NCBI RefSeq assembly: GCF_003990445.1
Contig: NZ_REEZ01000017.1
Span: forward strand, 1-64,000
Length of the DNA: 64,000 bases
Source: Pararhodobacter zhoushanensis
Lineage (GTDB): Bacteria > Pseudomonadota > Alphaproteobacteria > Rhodobacterales > Rhodobacteraceae
Direction of reading: 5' to 3'
A program made the position numbers and the translations under genes. The notes under the pieces were generated by a model. It saw only the letters and a list, made by a program, of their open reading frames with translations. It searched no databases and was not told where the DNA came from. Positions 10,098-18,057 of this stretch are shown here, piece after piece (position 1 is the first letter of the stretch; each line of letters begins with the position of its first letter).

Positions 10098-11112
10098 GGG
10101 CGGTCATTTCCTCGGCTTTGAGGCAGCGCAGGAGGCGGCCATAGGACGCGGTTTGGAACGCCGGTTCGGTCTGCGCACAGCCCGCGTCGGCGAGTGGGCA
10201 GCGGGGGTGGAAGCGGCAACCGGTGGGCATCGCGGCGGCGGAGGGGACGGAACCCGGCAGCGCCTCGATCCGCGCGCCCGGAAGGCCGGTGGGGATGCTG
10301 GAGAGCAGCGCGCGGGTGTAGGGGTGGCGCGGGTCGCGGATGATCTGCGCGACGGGGCCGCTTTCGACCACCTGGCCTGCGTACATCACCGCCACATCAT
10401 CGGCCATTGCGGCGACGACGCCGAAATCATGCGTCACCAGCACCAGCGCCAGATTAAGCTCGCGCTGCAAGCGGCGGATCAGGGTCAGCACCTGCGCCTG
10501 AATGGTCACATCCAGCGCGGTGGTGGGTTCATCCGCGATCAGCAACTCAGGCTCCGAGGCCAGCGCGATGGCGATCATCGCGCGCTGGCGCTGGCCGCCC
10601 GACAGCTGGTGCGGGTAACGGTCGAGGGCTTCTTCGGGGTCGGGCAGGCCGACATGGCGCAGCCATTCGGTGCCCTTGGCGCGCAGGGCCTCGCGGCTCG
10701 TCAGCCCGGTCAGCGAGAGGGATTCGTTCAGCTGCTGGCCGATGGTATGCACCGGGTCCAGCGCGCGGGACGGGTTCTGGAAGATCATGCCGATCTTGCG
10801 ACCCATGAGGCCCCGGCGGCGGCGTTCCTTTTCGGAAAGGCGCGAAATCTCCGCGCCCTCCAGGGTTACGGTGCCCCGGTCAATGGCTCCGCCTGCGCCC
10901 AAGAGGCCGGTGATCGCCAGCACCGTCACCGATTTGCCCGAGCCCGACTCGCCGATCAGCGCCAGCGCGCGGCCCCGCTGGACCGAGAGCGAGATGTCCG
11001 AGCAGACCTCAAGCGCGCCATAGCGCACGGCCATGCCGTCAACGCTGAGGAGCGGGGCGTCGTCACCGGCCTGCGCGGCCGGTGAGAGGGTGTTGACCGG
11101 GGCGAGGCTCAT
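10087..11112 (-). CDS. Peptide-type ABC transporter ATP-binding protein (DppD/OppD-like)
   Basis: A 341-residue ATPase. Walker A is GESGSGKS (residues 54-61), [11 protein letters not shown] forms the Q-loop region, the signature is LSGGQRQR (170-177) and Walker B is LLIADEPT (190-197). The C-terminal domain carries [15 protein letters not shown], the cysteine-containing segment found in DppD-type proteins. An N-terminal tail of about 20 residues precedes the core. The ATG overlaps the stop of the solute-binding protein gene by 4 bases (ATGA), and the end overlaps the next ATPase gene. It is one of the two motor subunits of the operon's importer. Confidence 0.93.
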   Translation of the reverse strand: MSLAPVNTLSPAAQAGDDAPLLSVDGMAVRYGALEVCSDISLSVQRGRALALIGESGSGKSVTVLAITGLLGAGGAIDRGTVTLEGAEISRLSEKERRRRGLMGRKIGMIFQNPSRALDPVHTIGQQLNESLSLTGLTSREALRAKGTEWLRHVGLPDPEEALDRYPHQLSGGQRQRAMIAIALASEPELLIADEPTTALDVTIQAQVLTLIRRLQRELNLALVLVTHDFGVVAAMADDVAVMYAGQVVESGPVAQIIRDPRHPYTRALLSSIPTGLPGARIEALPGSVPSAAAMPTGCRFHPRCPLADAGCAQTEPAFQTASYGRLLRCLKAEEMTAHVR

Positions 11113-12719
11113 TCGCTGACCCAGACTTCGCGCAGGCTGGGGAAGCCCTGCGTCATCATCGGGTGCCAGCCATGCACGCGGGCATGCGCCGGATGCAGCA
11201 GCAATGAGGCCCAGCCGGGCAGGGTGGTCTGCACGTTCTCCGCGATATAGCGCTGGATGTCCCAGAGCATCGCCTGACGCGCCGCCGGATCGCCGATGGT
11301 GCGCTGCTCTTCGATCATCGCGGTCAGCTCGGGGTCATCGACACCGGCATAATTGCGGATCGCGCCGGGGATATAGTGGGTCGAGAGGTACTCGTCCGCC
11401 TCGGCGAACGGGCTCATGACCATGTAGAGCGCCTCGAAATTGCCTTCACGTCCCAGCGCCATGCCCGCTGCGCGGTCAACGATGTTGATCTCGGCGGTGA
11501 TGCCGATATCGGCCAGATCCTGCTGGATCCATTCGCCCTCGCGCACCATTTCCTCGCCGTAGTTCAGCAAGGTGAACTGAAAGGTGAAACCGTCCGGGTA
11601 GCCCGCCTCGGCCAGCAATTCGCGGGCGCGTTCCGGGTTGGGGGTGCCATAGAGCGCGATACGCTCATCGTCGGGCAGGGTCTGGGTGGACAGCGCCGGG
11701 CCGACCACGCCGCCGACAGCGCCGCCGCCGCGGATCACCTCACCCATCGCCATGCGGTCGATGGCCATGTTGATCGCTTGCCGCACGCGGATGTCCGAGA
11801 AAGGCTCGAACGCCGGGTTCAGGTACATCTCGGTCTGCGTGTTCGAAATGGTCTGAATGTCTTGCAGGCCGGGCACCTGCGCCTGAATCTGCGCCATTTG
11901 CGTCAGGTTCAGCGGGCCGAACCAGATGTCGATCTGACCCGAGCGGAAGGCGATGATGCGCGCGTTCAGATCGCGGATCGGGGTGATTTCGACCGCATCG
12001 AGATAGGGCAGCTGGTTGCCCGCCGCGTCATGGCCGAAATAGGTGGGGTTGCGCACATAGGTGGTGGCCACGCCCGCCTCATCGCCGGTCAGGATGAACG
12101 GGCCGGTGCCGATCACGGTGGTGTTGCGGTCATAGCCGCCGTCGAAGGCCTCGGTCGGAAGAATCCACATGTTCTGATGCGCAAGGTTCTGCAGCAGGAC
12201 CACGTTGGGCGACGACAGGGTCAGCACGACGGTGTAATCGTCGGGCGCGGTGATCGTATCGACCGCCGACAACAACCCGCCCTGCACACCGCCCGCGCGC
12301 ATCGCTTCATAGGTCGCGACTACATCTGCCGAGGTGAAGCCACGGCCTGAGACCGGGGCGACATCCTGCCAGACGACGTCATGGCGCAGATGGAAGGTGT
12401 AGGTCAGCCCGTCGTCCGAGATTTCCCAGCTTTCGGCCAGAGACGGCGTGGGCACGAACTCGCCATACGCGATATCGGGGCCGGTGCCCCACGCGACCAG
12501 CTGGCTCAGCGCCAGACCCAGCCGCGAATGCACGGCAAATTCGGTGCTGGCGAGCGGGTCGAAATTGGGCGCATCGGCGTGCACGTTGATGCGCACTAGA
12601 CCGCCGTATTGCGGGGTCTCCTGAGCGGTGGCGGCCAGCGGCAGGGCCAGAAGCGCCCCCGCCAACAGGCTGCGCGCAAAGCGCGCGGCGCGGGTGGGAG
12701 GGGTGAAATGTCGGGTCAT
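11109..12719 (-). CDS. Peptide-type ABC transporter substrate-binding protein (SBP_bac_5)
   Basis: A 536-residue periplasmic solute-binding protein of the DppA/OppA class. A Sec signal peptide covers about residues 1-32, with likely cleavage after LPLAATA. The mature start QETPQYGGLVRINVHADAPNFDPL matches the conserved first strand of this fold. WEISDDGLTYTFHLRHDVVWQD, GTGPFIL and ARELLAEAGYPDGF are further family landmarks. AGGAG lies in front of the ATG, and a 42-base gap separates it from the permease gene, so it may be translated more strongly than its neighbours. It determines importer specificity. Members bind peptides, but also opines, nickel or glycosides, so the ligand is unknown. 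Confidence 0.93.
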   Translation of the reverse strand: MTRHFTPPTRAARFARSLLAGALLALPLAATAQETPQYGGLVRINVHADAPNFDPLASTEFAVHSRLGLALSQLVAWGTGPDIAYGEFVPTPSLAESWEISDDGLTYTFHLRHDVVWQDVAPVSGRGFTSADVVATYEAMRAGGVQGGLLSAVDTITAPDDYTVVLTLSSPNVVLLQNLAHQNMWILPTEAFDGGYDRNTTVIGTGPFILTGDEAGVATTYVRNPTYFGHDAAGNQLPYLDAVEITPIRDLNARIIAFRSGQIDIWFGPLNLTQMAQIQAQVPGLQDIQTISNTQTEMYLNPAFEPFSDIRVRQAINMAIDRMAMGEVIRGGGAVGGVVGPALSTQTLPDDERIALYGTPNPERARELLAEAGYPDGFTFQFTLLNYGEEMVREGEWIQQDLADIGITAEINIVDRAAGMALGREGNFEALYMVMSPFAEADEYLSTHYIPGAIRNYAGVDDPELTAMIEEQRTIGDPAARQAMLWDIQRYIAENVQTTLPGWASLLLHPAHARVHGWHPMMTQGFPSLREVWVSE

Positions 12720-12761
12720 ATCGGGGCTCCTGTTGGGGGAATTATGATTATGGGTAGTGGG

Positions 12762-13637
12762 TTAGCGGCGGCGCGGGTCGAGCACATCGCGCAGCGCGTC
12801 GCCGATCAGGTTCAGCGCCAGCACGCTGATCGTCAGCATCAGGCCGGGAAACACGATCAGCCACGAGGCAATGCCGATGAACCGCGTGCCCTGCGCCAGC
12901 ATGGTGCCCAGCGACGGGTTCGGCGGCGGGGTGCCGACACCCAGAAAGCTGAGCGCGGCCTCGGTCATGATGGCGATGCCGAAGGACAGCGAGCCCATGA
13001 CCAGCATCGTCGGGATCAGGTTGGGCACGCCATGGGTCAGCATGATGCGCAGGCTTGATGCGCCGATTACCCGCGAGGCGGCGATGAAATCCTGCGCGCG
13101 GACCTTGATCATCTCCGAGCGCACCACCCGCACAAAGCGCGGGATCTGCGCCAGCGTCACGGCAATAACCACGTTGCGCACGCTGGGCCCGAGCATGGCG
13201 GCGATGAACAGCGACAGCACCAGCGAGGGCAGGGTATCAAGCGCCTCGACAATCCGCTGGATGATCATGTCGGTCCAGCCGCCGAAATAACCTGAGATCA
13301 GCCCGATCATGCCGCCGATGATCATGGTGAAGGTGACCACCAGCAGGCCGACCAGCAGCGAGATGCGCGTGCCATAAAGCACCCGCGAAAACACATCGCG
13401 CCCGATGTCATCGGTGCCGAACCAATGCGCCAGCGAGGGGGCCTTGAGCACCGCGCGGCGGTCCTGAAACAGCGGGTCGTACTGGGTGATCAGCGGGGCC
13501 AGCAGGGCCAGCAACAGCACCGTGGTAAGGATCACCAGCGCCGTGCAGCCGATCGGCTCGCGCAGCAACGCGCGCAGGATGCCGAGGAAACGGTTGGGGC
13601 GGCGCTCGACCACGTCGGGCGAGGGGGCGAGGGTCAC
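12762..13637 (-). CDS. Peptide-type ABC transporter permease (DppC-like)
   Basis: A 291-residue inner-membrane permease. An N-terminal helix is followed by the DppC-type segment HWFGTDDIGRDVFSRVLYGTRISLLVGL and then about five more helices. The cytoplasmic EAA loop is EAALSFLGVG within AIMTEAALSFLGVGTPPPNPSLG. It forms the channel together with the upstream DppB-like protein. The start codon is GTG and overlaps the stop of the upstream permease gene in a GTGA arrangement, so translation is coupled. The length is normal for the family. Confidence 0.93.
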   Translation of the reverse strand: MTLAPSPDVVERRPNRFLGILRALLREPIGCTALVILTTVLLLALLAPLITQYDPLFQDRRAVLKAPSLAHWFGTDDIGRDVFSRVLYGTRISLLVGLLVVTFTMIIGGMIGLISGYFGGWTDMIIQRIVEALDTLPSLVLSLFIAAMLGPSVRNVVIAVTLAQIPRFVRVVRSEMIKVRAQDFIAASRVIGASSLRIMLTHGVPNLIPTMLVMGSLSFGIAIMTEAALSFLGVGTPPPNPSLGTMLAQGTRFIGIASWLIVFPGLMLTISVLALNLIGDALRDVLDPRRR

Positions 13638-14587
13638 GAGCGGGCCTCCCGGATGCGGGGATCGACGGCGCCGTAAGACAGATCGACCAGCAGGTTCACG
13701 ACGATGGTGATGAAGCCATAGGTCAGCACAGCGGCCTGGATGGTGGGGTAATCGCGGTTATCGACGGACTCGAACAGCAGGTTGCCAAGGCCGGGGATGT
13801 TGAAGATCCGCTCGATGATCACGGTGCCCGACAGCAGGTTGCCAAATTGCGTGCCAAGCAGGGTGATCACCGGGATCAGCGCGTTCTTGAGCCCGTGGCG
13901 CACATAGATGCCCCCCGGCGTCACGCCGCGCGCGCGGGCGGCGCGGATGAAATCGGCGCCTGTCACCTCAAGCATCGCCGAACGCGTGAGGCGCGACAGC
14001 GCCGCCGCGACGCCCAGCGACAGGGCGAGTGCGGGGAAGATCACCTGCTGCACATTCGCCCAAGGTTCGGTGGTAAAGGGGCGATAGGGCAGTGGGATGT
14101 AATAGCCGATGGCGGCCAGACCCGAGAGGGTGAGCAGCCCCAGCCACAGCTGCGGCACGGCCAGAAACACCGTCGAGGCCATACGCAGCGCCACATCGCC
14201 CGGCGTGCCGATCCACAGCGAGGCGGCGACACCGGCGCCGATGCCCAGCACCGAGCCAAAGGCGATGGCGAGGATCGACAGTTGCAACGTCGGTACGATG
14301 GCGGTGCGGATCTGGTCGGACACCGGCCGCCCGGTCCACAGCGAATTGCCCAGATCGCCGTGCAGCACCCCCGCCGCCCAATGCGCGAACTGGGTGAGCA
14401 CCGGCTGATCCAGCCCCATCTCGGCGCGTTTCTGCGCCAGCAGTTCAGGCGTGACCGCGCCGGCCTCGGACAGCTGCTGGTTGACGATGTCACCGGGGAC
14501 AAAGCGGATGGCAACGAAGAGCATGACCGACACAGCCATCAGCACGATGACGCCAAGAACCGCGCGGCGAAGGGCGAAGGTGAGCAT
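13634..14587 (-). CDS. Peptide-type ABC transporter permease (DppB-like)
   Basis: A 317-residue inner-membrane permease with six expected helices. The first reads LGVIVLMAVSVMLFVAIRFVPGD, and the family motif LGLDQPVLTQFAHWAAG appears here as MGLDQPVLTQFAHW. The EAA-type loop lies around ARARGVTPGGIYVRHGLKNALIP, and the protein ends NLLVDLSYGAVDPRIREARS, as DppB proteins do. It begins 3 bases after the rhodanese stop codon and overlaps the DppC-like gene by 4 bases. Together with that gene it makes the translocation pore. Confidence 0.93.
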   Translation of the reverse strand: MLTFALRRAVLGVIVLMAVSVMLFVAIRFVPGDIVNQQLSEAGAVTPELLAQKRAEMGLDQPVLTQFAHWAAGVLHGDLGNSLWTGRPVSDQIRTAIVPTLQLSILAIAFGSVLGIGAGVAASLWIGTPGDVALRMASTVFLAVPQLWLGLLTLSGLAAIGYYIPLPYRPFTTEPWANVQQVIFPALALSLGVAAALSRLTRSAMLEVTGADFIRAARARGVTPGGIYVRHGLKNALIPVITLLGTQFGNLLSGTVIIERIFNIPGLGNLLFESVDNRDYPTIQAAVLTYGFITIVVNLLVDLSYGAVDPRIREARS

Positions 14588-14590
14588 GGC

Positions 14591-15010
14591 TCAGCGCGTC
14601 CGCTGCCAGCGCGCGGTGGCGGCGGCGTCTTCAACGGGCAGATCGGCTTTGGTCCAGCCCGCAAACCCCTCGTCCAGATGCCAGACCTTGGTATAGCCCA
14701 TTTCCATCAGTGCCAGCGCGGCCAGCACCGAGCGGCCACCCCCGGCGCAATAGACGACGTATTCGGCGTCCTCGGTGAAGAACTCGCGGTGATAGCCCAT
14801 GGCGGGGTCGGCCCAGAATTCCAGCATGCCGCGCGGGACGTGATGCGAGTCCGGGATCGCGCCCTTGTCCAGCCGCTCCTGCAGCTCGCGCAGGTCGATG
14901 ACGGTCAGTGCTTCGCCCTGATCGCGGCGCGCCTGCAGCCCGGCGGCGTCCAGCGTCGGAACCCGGTCGCGCAGACTGTCGACCCAGCCCATGGTGTTGC
15001 GGATGGTCAT
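14591..15010 (-). CDS. Single-domain rhodanese-like protein
   Basis: A 139-residue cytoplasmic rhodanese domain. The active-site loop is YCAGGGRS with the sulfur-carrying C88. LTVIDLRELQERLDKGAIPDSHHVPRG is the conserved N-terminal part, and HLDEGFAGWTKADLPVE is the usual C-terminal helix region. Such proteins transfer sulfane sulfur or serve as redox or regulatory modules. It overlaps the GntR regulator gene by 4 bases (ATGA) and sits 3 bases before the first permease gene, so it is firmly part of this operon. That raises the possibility that the pathway substrate contains sulfur, but this is only an inference. Confidence 0.9.
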   Translation of the reverse strand: MTIRNTMGWVDSLRDRVPTLDAAGLQARRDQGEALTVIDLRELQERLDKGAIPDSHHVPRGMLEFWADPAMGYHREFFTEDAEYVVYCAGGGRSVLAALALMEMGYTKVWHLDEGFAGWTKADLPVEDAAATARWQRTR

Positions 15011-15744
15011 AGCAGCGGTTCCTTTTTGGCGGTGTCGGTGAGCGAGGCGTTGACGCCGCGCAGGTCGGCGGCAGGCGTCAAGGCCGTGTGCAACGCCGAG
15101 ACAGGGGCGTAATCGCGCGCCTTGTTGACCTTCTCTTCCCAGGTGCTCAGATGGCAGCGCATCGCTTCCTCGGCCGCCAGCGCATCGCCGCGCGTCAGCG
15201 GCTCGAAGACCGCGACATGCTCCTCATACGAGCGCTGGGCGTCATGCGGCGTCTGGTGGCGCATGGTGAACAGCGTGGTCAGCACGGTCATGTCACGCAG
15301 ATTGGCGGCGAGCACCGAATTGCCCAGACTGTTGGCCAGACAGACGTGGAAATCACCCAGCAGATAGCTGCGGCGGGGGATGTCGTCGCCCGCGACGGCC
15401 TCGGCCTGCGCGTCCAGATGGCGGGCGATCTGATCGAGCGCGGCTGTCGGCAGCGCCTGCTTGCGGCGGGCGAGGTGGCGTAGCAGCCCGGTCTCGATGA
15501 TCTCGCGCGCTACGTAAAGCTCGCGGGCCTTTTCGGTGTCGACCTCGGTCAGATACCAGCCGCGGCGCGGGCTGACCGTGGCGATCCCGCGCGCCGCCAG
15601 ATCGACCAGCGCTTCGCGCACGATGGTGCGGCTGCAGCCGAACAGTGCCGCCAGATCCTGCTCGCCCAGCCGCGTGTTGGGGGCAAGACGTTGTGACAGG
15701 ATGGCGTCAATCACCTGCGAACTGATGGTGTTGGCATTGGCCAA
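15007..15744 (-). CDS. GntR family transcriptional regulator, FCD (FadR-type) subgroup
   Basis: A 245-residue regulator. The N-terminal winged helix spans about residues 8-66 (LGEQDLAALFGCSRTIVREALVDLAARGIATVSPRRG). A C-terminal all-helical FCD ligand domain carries the metal-site-like histidines of GDFHVCLA, EEHVAVFEPL and MRCHLSTWEE. I choose the TTG at 15744, which has GGAG 7 bases upstream. A longer reading frame from 15795 would translate the operator repeats. It is the first gene of the 11-gene unit and overlaps the rhodanese gene by 4 bases. The natural model is autoregulation, with the repressor leaving the DNA when it binds the imported substrate or a breakdown product. Confidence 0.9.
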   Translation of the reverse strand: MANANTISSQVIDAILSQRLAPNTRLGEQDLAALFGCSRTIVREALVDLAARGIATVSPRRGWYLTEVDTEKARELYVAREIIETGLLRHLARRKQALPTAALDQIARHLDAQAEAVAGDDIPRRSYLLGDFHVCLANSLGNSVLAANLRDMTVLTTLFTMRHQTPHDAQRSYEEHVAVFEPLTRGDALAAEEAMRCHLSTWEEKVNKARDYAPVSALHTALTPAADLRGVNASLTDTAKKEPLL

Positions 15745-15756
15745 AGGCGGGCTCCA

Positions 15757-15798
15757 ATCTTGTATGCAAGATCTGCATGCAAGATATGAATGCAAGAT
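15757..15798 (-). promoter_or_regulatory. Predicted GntR operator: three TGCAAGAT direct repeats and a near-palindrome
   Basis: TGCAAGAT occurs at 15765-15772, 15778-15785 and 15791-15798, exactly 13 bases apart. The first copy is also the right half of ATCTTGTATGCAAGAT (15757-15772), an inverted repeat with one mismatch per half-site pair. The block lies 13 bases upstream of the TTG start of the GntR regulator gene. It therefore overlaps where the promoter, transcript start and leader should be. FCD regulators commonly bind short TTG/CAA palindromes. A TTGAAA at about 15805-15810, read on the minus strand, could be the -35 box. Binding by this regulator is inferred. Confidence 0.65.
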
Positions 15799-15815
15799 TC
15801 CCCGCAGTTTTCAAC

Positions 15816-15841
15816 AAAAAAAAGCCCGCGCCGGGCGCGGG
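15816..15841 (-). terminator. Rho-independent terminator ending the xth transcript
   Basis: Read on the minus strand, a 6-bp CCCGCG/CGCGGG stem (15825-15841) with a 5-base loop is followed by eight T residues (15816-15823). It lies only about 18 bases before the GntR operator block, so it separates readthrough from xth and the operon that follows. Confidence 0.8.
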
Positions 15842-16021
15842 AGGAAATTGGCAACATAAGAAGAGCTTACGTGACGGTTTGGTGAAATTTTCATCACCTG
15901 CACGACGTGCTAGCTGCGGCAGACAGGCCGACTCGGCAACCGATGCCGCTTCATCTTGCCAAAAATACGCACAGAACCGGGTCAGCCAGACCCCGCGTCG
16001 GGCAAGGCGCAAATGGGGATT

Positions 16022-16104
16022 TTCAAGGGGTGCGCGCACCCCTTGAAGCGGGGGCGGGTGGCAACCCGCGCGGCGCGAGCGGGCTCGATGCCCGCGAGCG
16101 CCGC
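16022..16104. repeat. Three consecutive GC-rich hairpins between GntR operon and xth
   Basis: The 319-base stretch 15796-16114 contains no gene that I can support. Its 3' half holds a perfect 26-base palindrome at 16022-16047 (half-site TTCAAGGGGTGCG). Next come a small GCGGGT/ACCCGC hairpin at about 16054-16069 and a long stem at 16070-16104 with arms GCGGCGC-GA-GCGGGC. The last stem contains GGGCATCGAGCCC on the minus strand (16082-16094). That core recurs at 58107-58119 and, with one change, at 35645-35657. They lie just downstream of the xth stop and may help end transcription or stabilise the transcript end. Confidence 0.7.
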
Positions 16105-16114
16105 ACCTACCCGT

Positions 16115-16891
16115 TCAAAGCGCCAGATCCACCCAGACCGGCGTGTGATCCGACGGTTTCTCCCAGTCGCGGGGCGCGCCCTCGACCCAGGCGTCCTGCA
16201 GCCGGTCCGCCGCCCCCGGCGACAGCAGCCAATGGTCGATGCGGATGCCATCGTTGCGCTGGCGCGCACCGGCCTGATAATCCCAGAACGAATAGATCCC
16301 TGGTCCCGGATGGCGCAGGCGAACCGCGTCATACAGCCCCAGCATCTCCAGCCGCCGGAACGCCGCGCGGGTTTGCGGCAGGAACAGCGCGTCCTCGCGC
16401 CACGCATCAGGCCGCGCGGCGTCCGCCGGTTGCGGGATGACGTTGAAGTCGCCGGTCAGCGCAAAGGGGGTCTCAAGTGCCAGCAGGTCGCGTGCCCGTG
16501 CTTCCAGCCGTTCCATCCAGGCCAGCTTGTAGTCGTATTTCGGCCCCGGTGCCGGGTTGCCATTGGGCAGATACAGCCCGCAGACGCGGAACCCGGTGTC
16601 GCCCACATCGGCCTCGATATAGCGGGCCTGTTCGTCGCTCTCATCACCCGGCAGCCCGCGCGTGACGTTGGTCAGCGGCAGTTTCGACAGGATCGCGACG
16701 CCGTTGAAGCCCTTCTGGCCGTGGGTTTCCAGCTGATAACCGCGATCTTCGATGATCGAGCGGGGGAAGGCCTCGTCAACCGATTTGATTTCCTGAAACA
16801 CCGCGACATCGGGTTTGGCTTCGTCCAGCCAGCGTTCGATGACCGGGGTGCGGGCCTTGACGCCGTTGATGTTGAAAGTAACCAGTTTCAT
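16115..16891 (-). CDS. xth: Exodeoxyribonuclease III
   Basis: A 258-residue AP endonuclease / 3'-5' exonuclease used in base excision repair. The start MKLVTFNINGVKAR is the usual ExoIII N-terminus. Catalytic elements are FQEIKS (E34), LTGDFNVIP (D148, N150) and the C-terminal PSDHTPVWVDL with the conserved D-H pair. I choose ATG 16891, which has AGCAGGA upstream; an ATG at 16918 would add nine residues with no family match. The gene lies downstream of the TRAP operon on the same strand, separated by a strong hairpin. A terminator follows at 15816-15841. Confidence 0.93.
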   Translation of the reverse strand: MKLVTFNINGVKARTPVIERWLDEAKPDVAVFQEIKSVDEAFPRSIIEDRGYQLETHGQKGFNGVAILSKLPLTNVTRGLPGDESDEQARYIEADVGDTGFRVCGLYLPNGNPAPGPKYDYKLAWMERLEARARDLLALETPFALTGDFNVIPQPADAARPDAWREDALFLPQTRAAFRRLEMLGLYDAVRLRHPGPGIYSFWDYQAGARQRNDGIRIDHWLLSPGAADRLQDAWVEGAPRDWEKPSDHTPVWVDLAL

Positions 16892-16934
16892 CGGCGCGTC
16901 CTGCTCAAGAGCTTTCATAGCATCGGTAATGGCA

Positions 16935-16965
16935 TCGGGGGCGCAGGGTGATCCTGCGCCCCCGA
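16935..16965 (-). terminator. Strong hairpin after the TRAP transporter operon
   Basis: A perfect 13-bp stem (arm TCGGGGGCGCAGG) with a 5-base loop lies 20 bases after the stop of the TRAP binding-protein gene and before xth. No T-tract follows on the minus strand. It could act as an inefficient terminator or as a 3'-end stabiliser. Confidence 0.55.
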
Positions 16966-16984
16966 CTCGTGGATAGCCTATATC

Positions 16985-18046
16985 TTAGCGCGCGGCGAGG
17001 TAGCGGCCAACAAAGGCGTTGGCATAGCCGACGGCACCGGACTGATAGGCCTCGTAGCTTTCCAGCACGCGGGCGGCATCGGGGCTGGCAGCGCGCTGTT
17101 CTTCAACGACTTCGCCCCAGGCCGATTTCATCCCGGCGATGACGTCATCGGGGAAGTTCAGGAACTCGACGCCCGCCTCTTCCAGCGAGGCCATCGCGCC
17201 GACGTTGTAATAGTCGAACTGACCCAGCGTCTCCATCGAGCATTGCAGCGCCGCCGCTTCCACGATCGCTTTCAGATCGTCGCTCAGACCGGCCCAGGCT
17301 TCGGTGTTCACCACGACCTGCAGCGCCGCGCAGGGCTCGGCATAGGCGGGGGTGTAGCACAGGTTGGTGATGCGCTGCAGGCCGAAGGCCTGATCGAGCA
17401 GCGGGCCGACCCATTCGGCGGCGTCGATGGCGCCCGATTGCAGCGACTGGAAGATCTCGGTCGGCGGCATCAGGATGGCGTTAACGCCCAGTTTGCGCAT
17501 CATCTCGCCGCCCAGACCGGCGATGCGCATGTTCAGCCCTTGCAGGTCAGCCAGCGATTCGATGCGGTTCTTGAACCAGCCACCCGCCTGCGTGCCCGAG
17601 TTGCCCGAGTAGAAGGGTTTCAGGTTCCGCTCGGCATAGATGCTGTCCCAGATTTCCTGACCGCCGCCCCATTTCAGCCAGGCGTAATGCTCGTTCGCCG
17701 TAAGGCCGAAGGGCACGCCTGTGAACCAGTGGGCCGCAGCGGTTTTCGACGCGGCGTAATAGGGCGTGCCGTGGCCGATTTGCACGTTGCCCGCCTGCAC
17801 GGCATCTTCGACCGCGAAGGGCGGCACCAGCTCGCCCGCGCCGTAGACGGTGATGACCATCCGGCCCGAGGAGAGTTTCTCGACCAGTTCGGCAAAGCGG
17901 GTCGAGTTGGTGCCGACGCCGGGTGCCGCTTTGGGGAAGCTGGACGGCATGTCCCATTCGATACGCTCTTGCGCGATGGCAGGGGCGGCGAGGGTGGTGG
18001 CAGCGGCAAGGCCCGCGCCGCTTTTCAGGAAAAGTCTGCGTTTCAT
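16985..18046 (-). CDS. TRAP transporter substrate-binding protein (DctP family, TakP-like)
   Basis: A 353-residue periplasmic binding protein. The N-terminus MKRRLFLKSGAGLAAATTLA is a twin-arginine-type signal, with likely cleavage after PAIA near residue 25. The mature part has WDMPSSFPKAAPGVGTN, GELVPPFAVEDAVQAG, NTGVQ-like GNSGTQAGGWF, LNMRIAGLGGEMMRKLG and IDAAEWVGP. This set is shared with the alpha-keto acid binding protein TakP of Rhodobacter sphaeroides. A small 2-oxo or hydroxy acid is a reasonable ligand guess. AGGAGG precedes the ATG, and the gene follows the large permease gene by 11 bases. Confidence 0.92.
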   Translation of the reverse strand: MKRRLFLKSGAGLAAATTLAAPAIAQERIEWDMPSSFPKAAPGVGTNSTRFAELVEKLSSGRMVITVYGAGELVPPFAVEDAVQAGNVQIGHGTPYYAASKTAAAHWFTGVPFGLTANEHYAWLKWGGGQEIWDSIYAERNLKPFYSGNSGTQAGGWFKNRIESLADLQGLNMRIAGLGGEMMRKLGVNAILMPPTEIFQSLQSGAIDAAEWVGPLLDQAFGLQRITNLCYTPAYAEPCAALQVVVNTEAWAGLSDDLKAIVEAAALQCSMETLGQFDYYNVGAMASLEEAGVEFLNFPDDVIAGMKSAWGEVVEEQRAASPDAARVLESYEAYQSGAVGYANAFVGRYLAAR

Positions 18047-18057
18047 GGGTGGTCCTC

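Noticed and set aside
15745-15795. Upstream TTG start at 15795 that would give a 262-residue GntR protein
   Set aside because: It would translate the three operator repeats and lacks a ribosome-binding site, while TTG 15744 has GGAG at proper distance and the usual family N-terminus.
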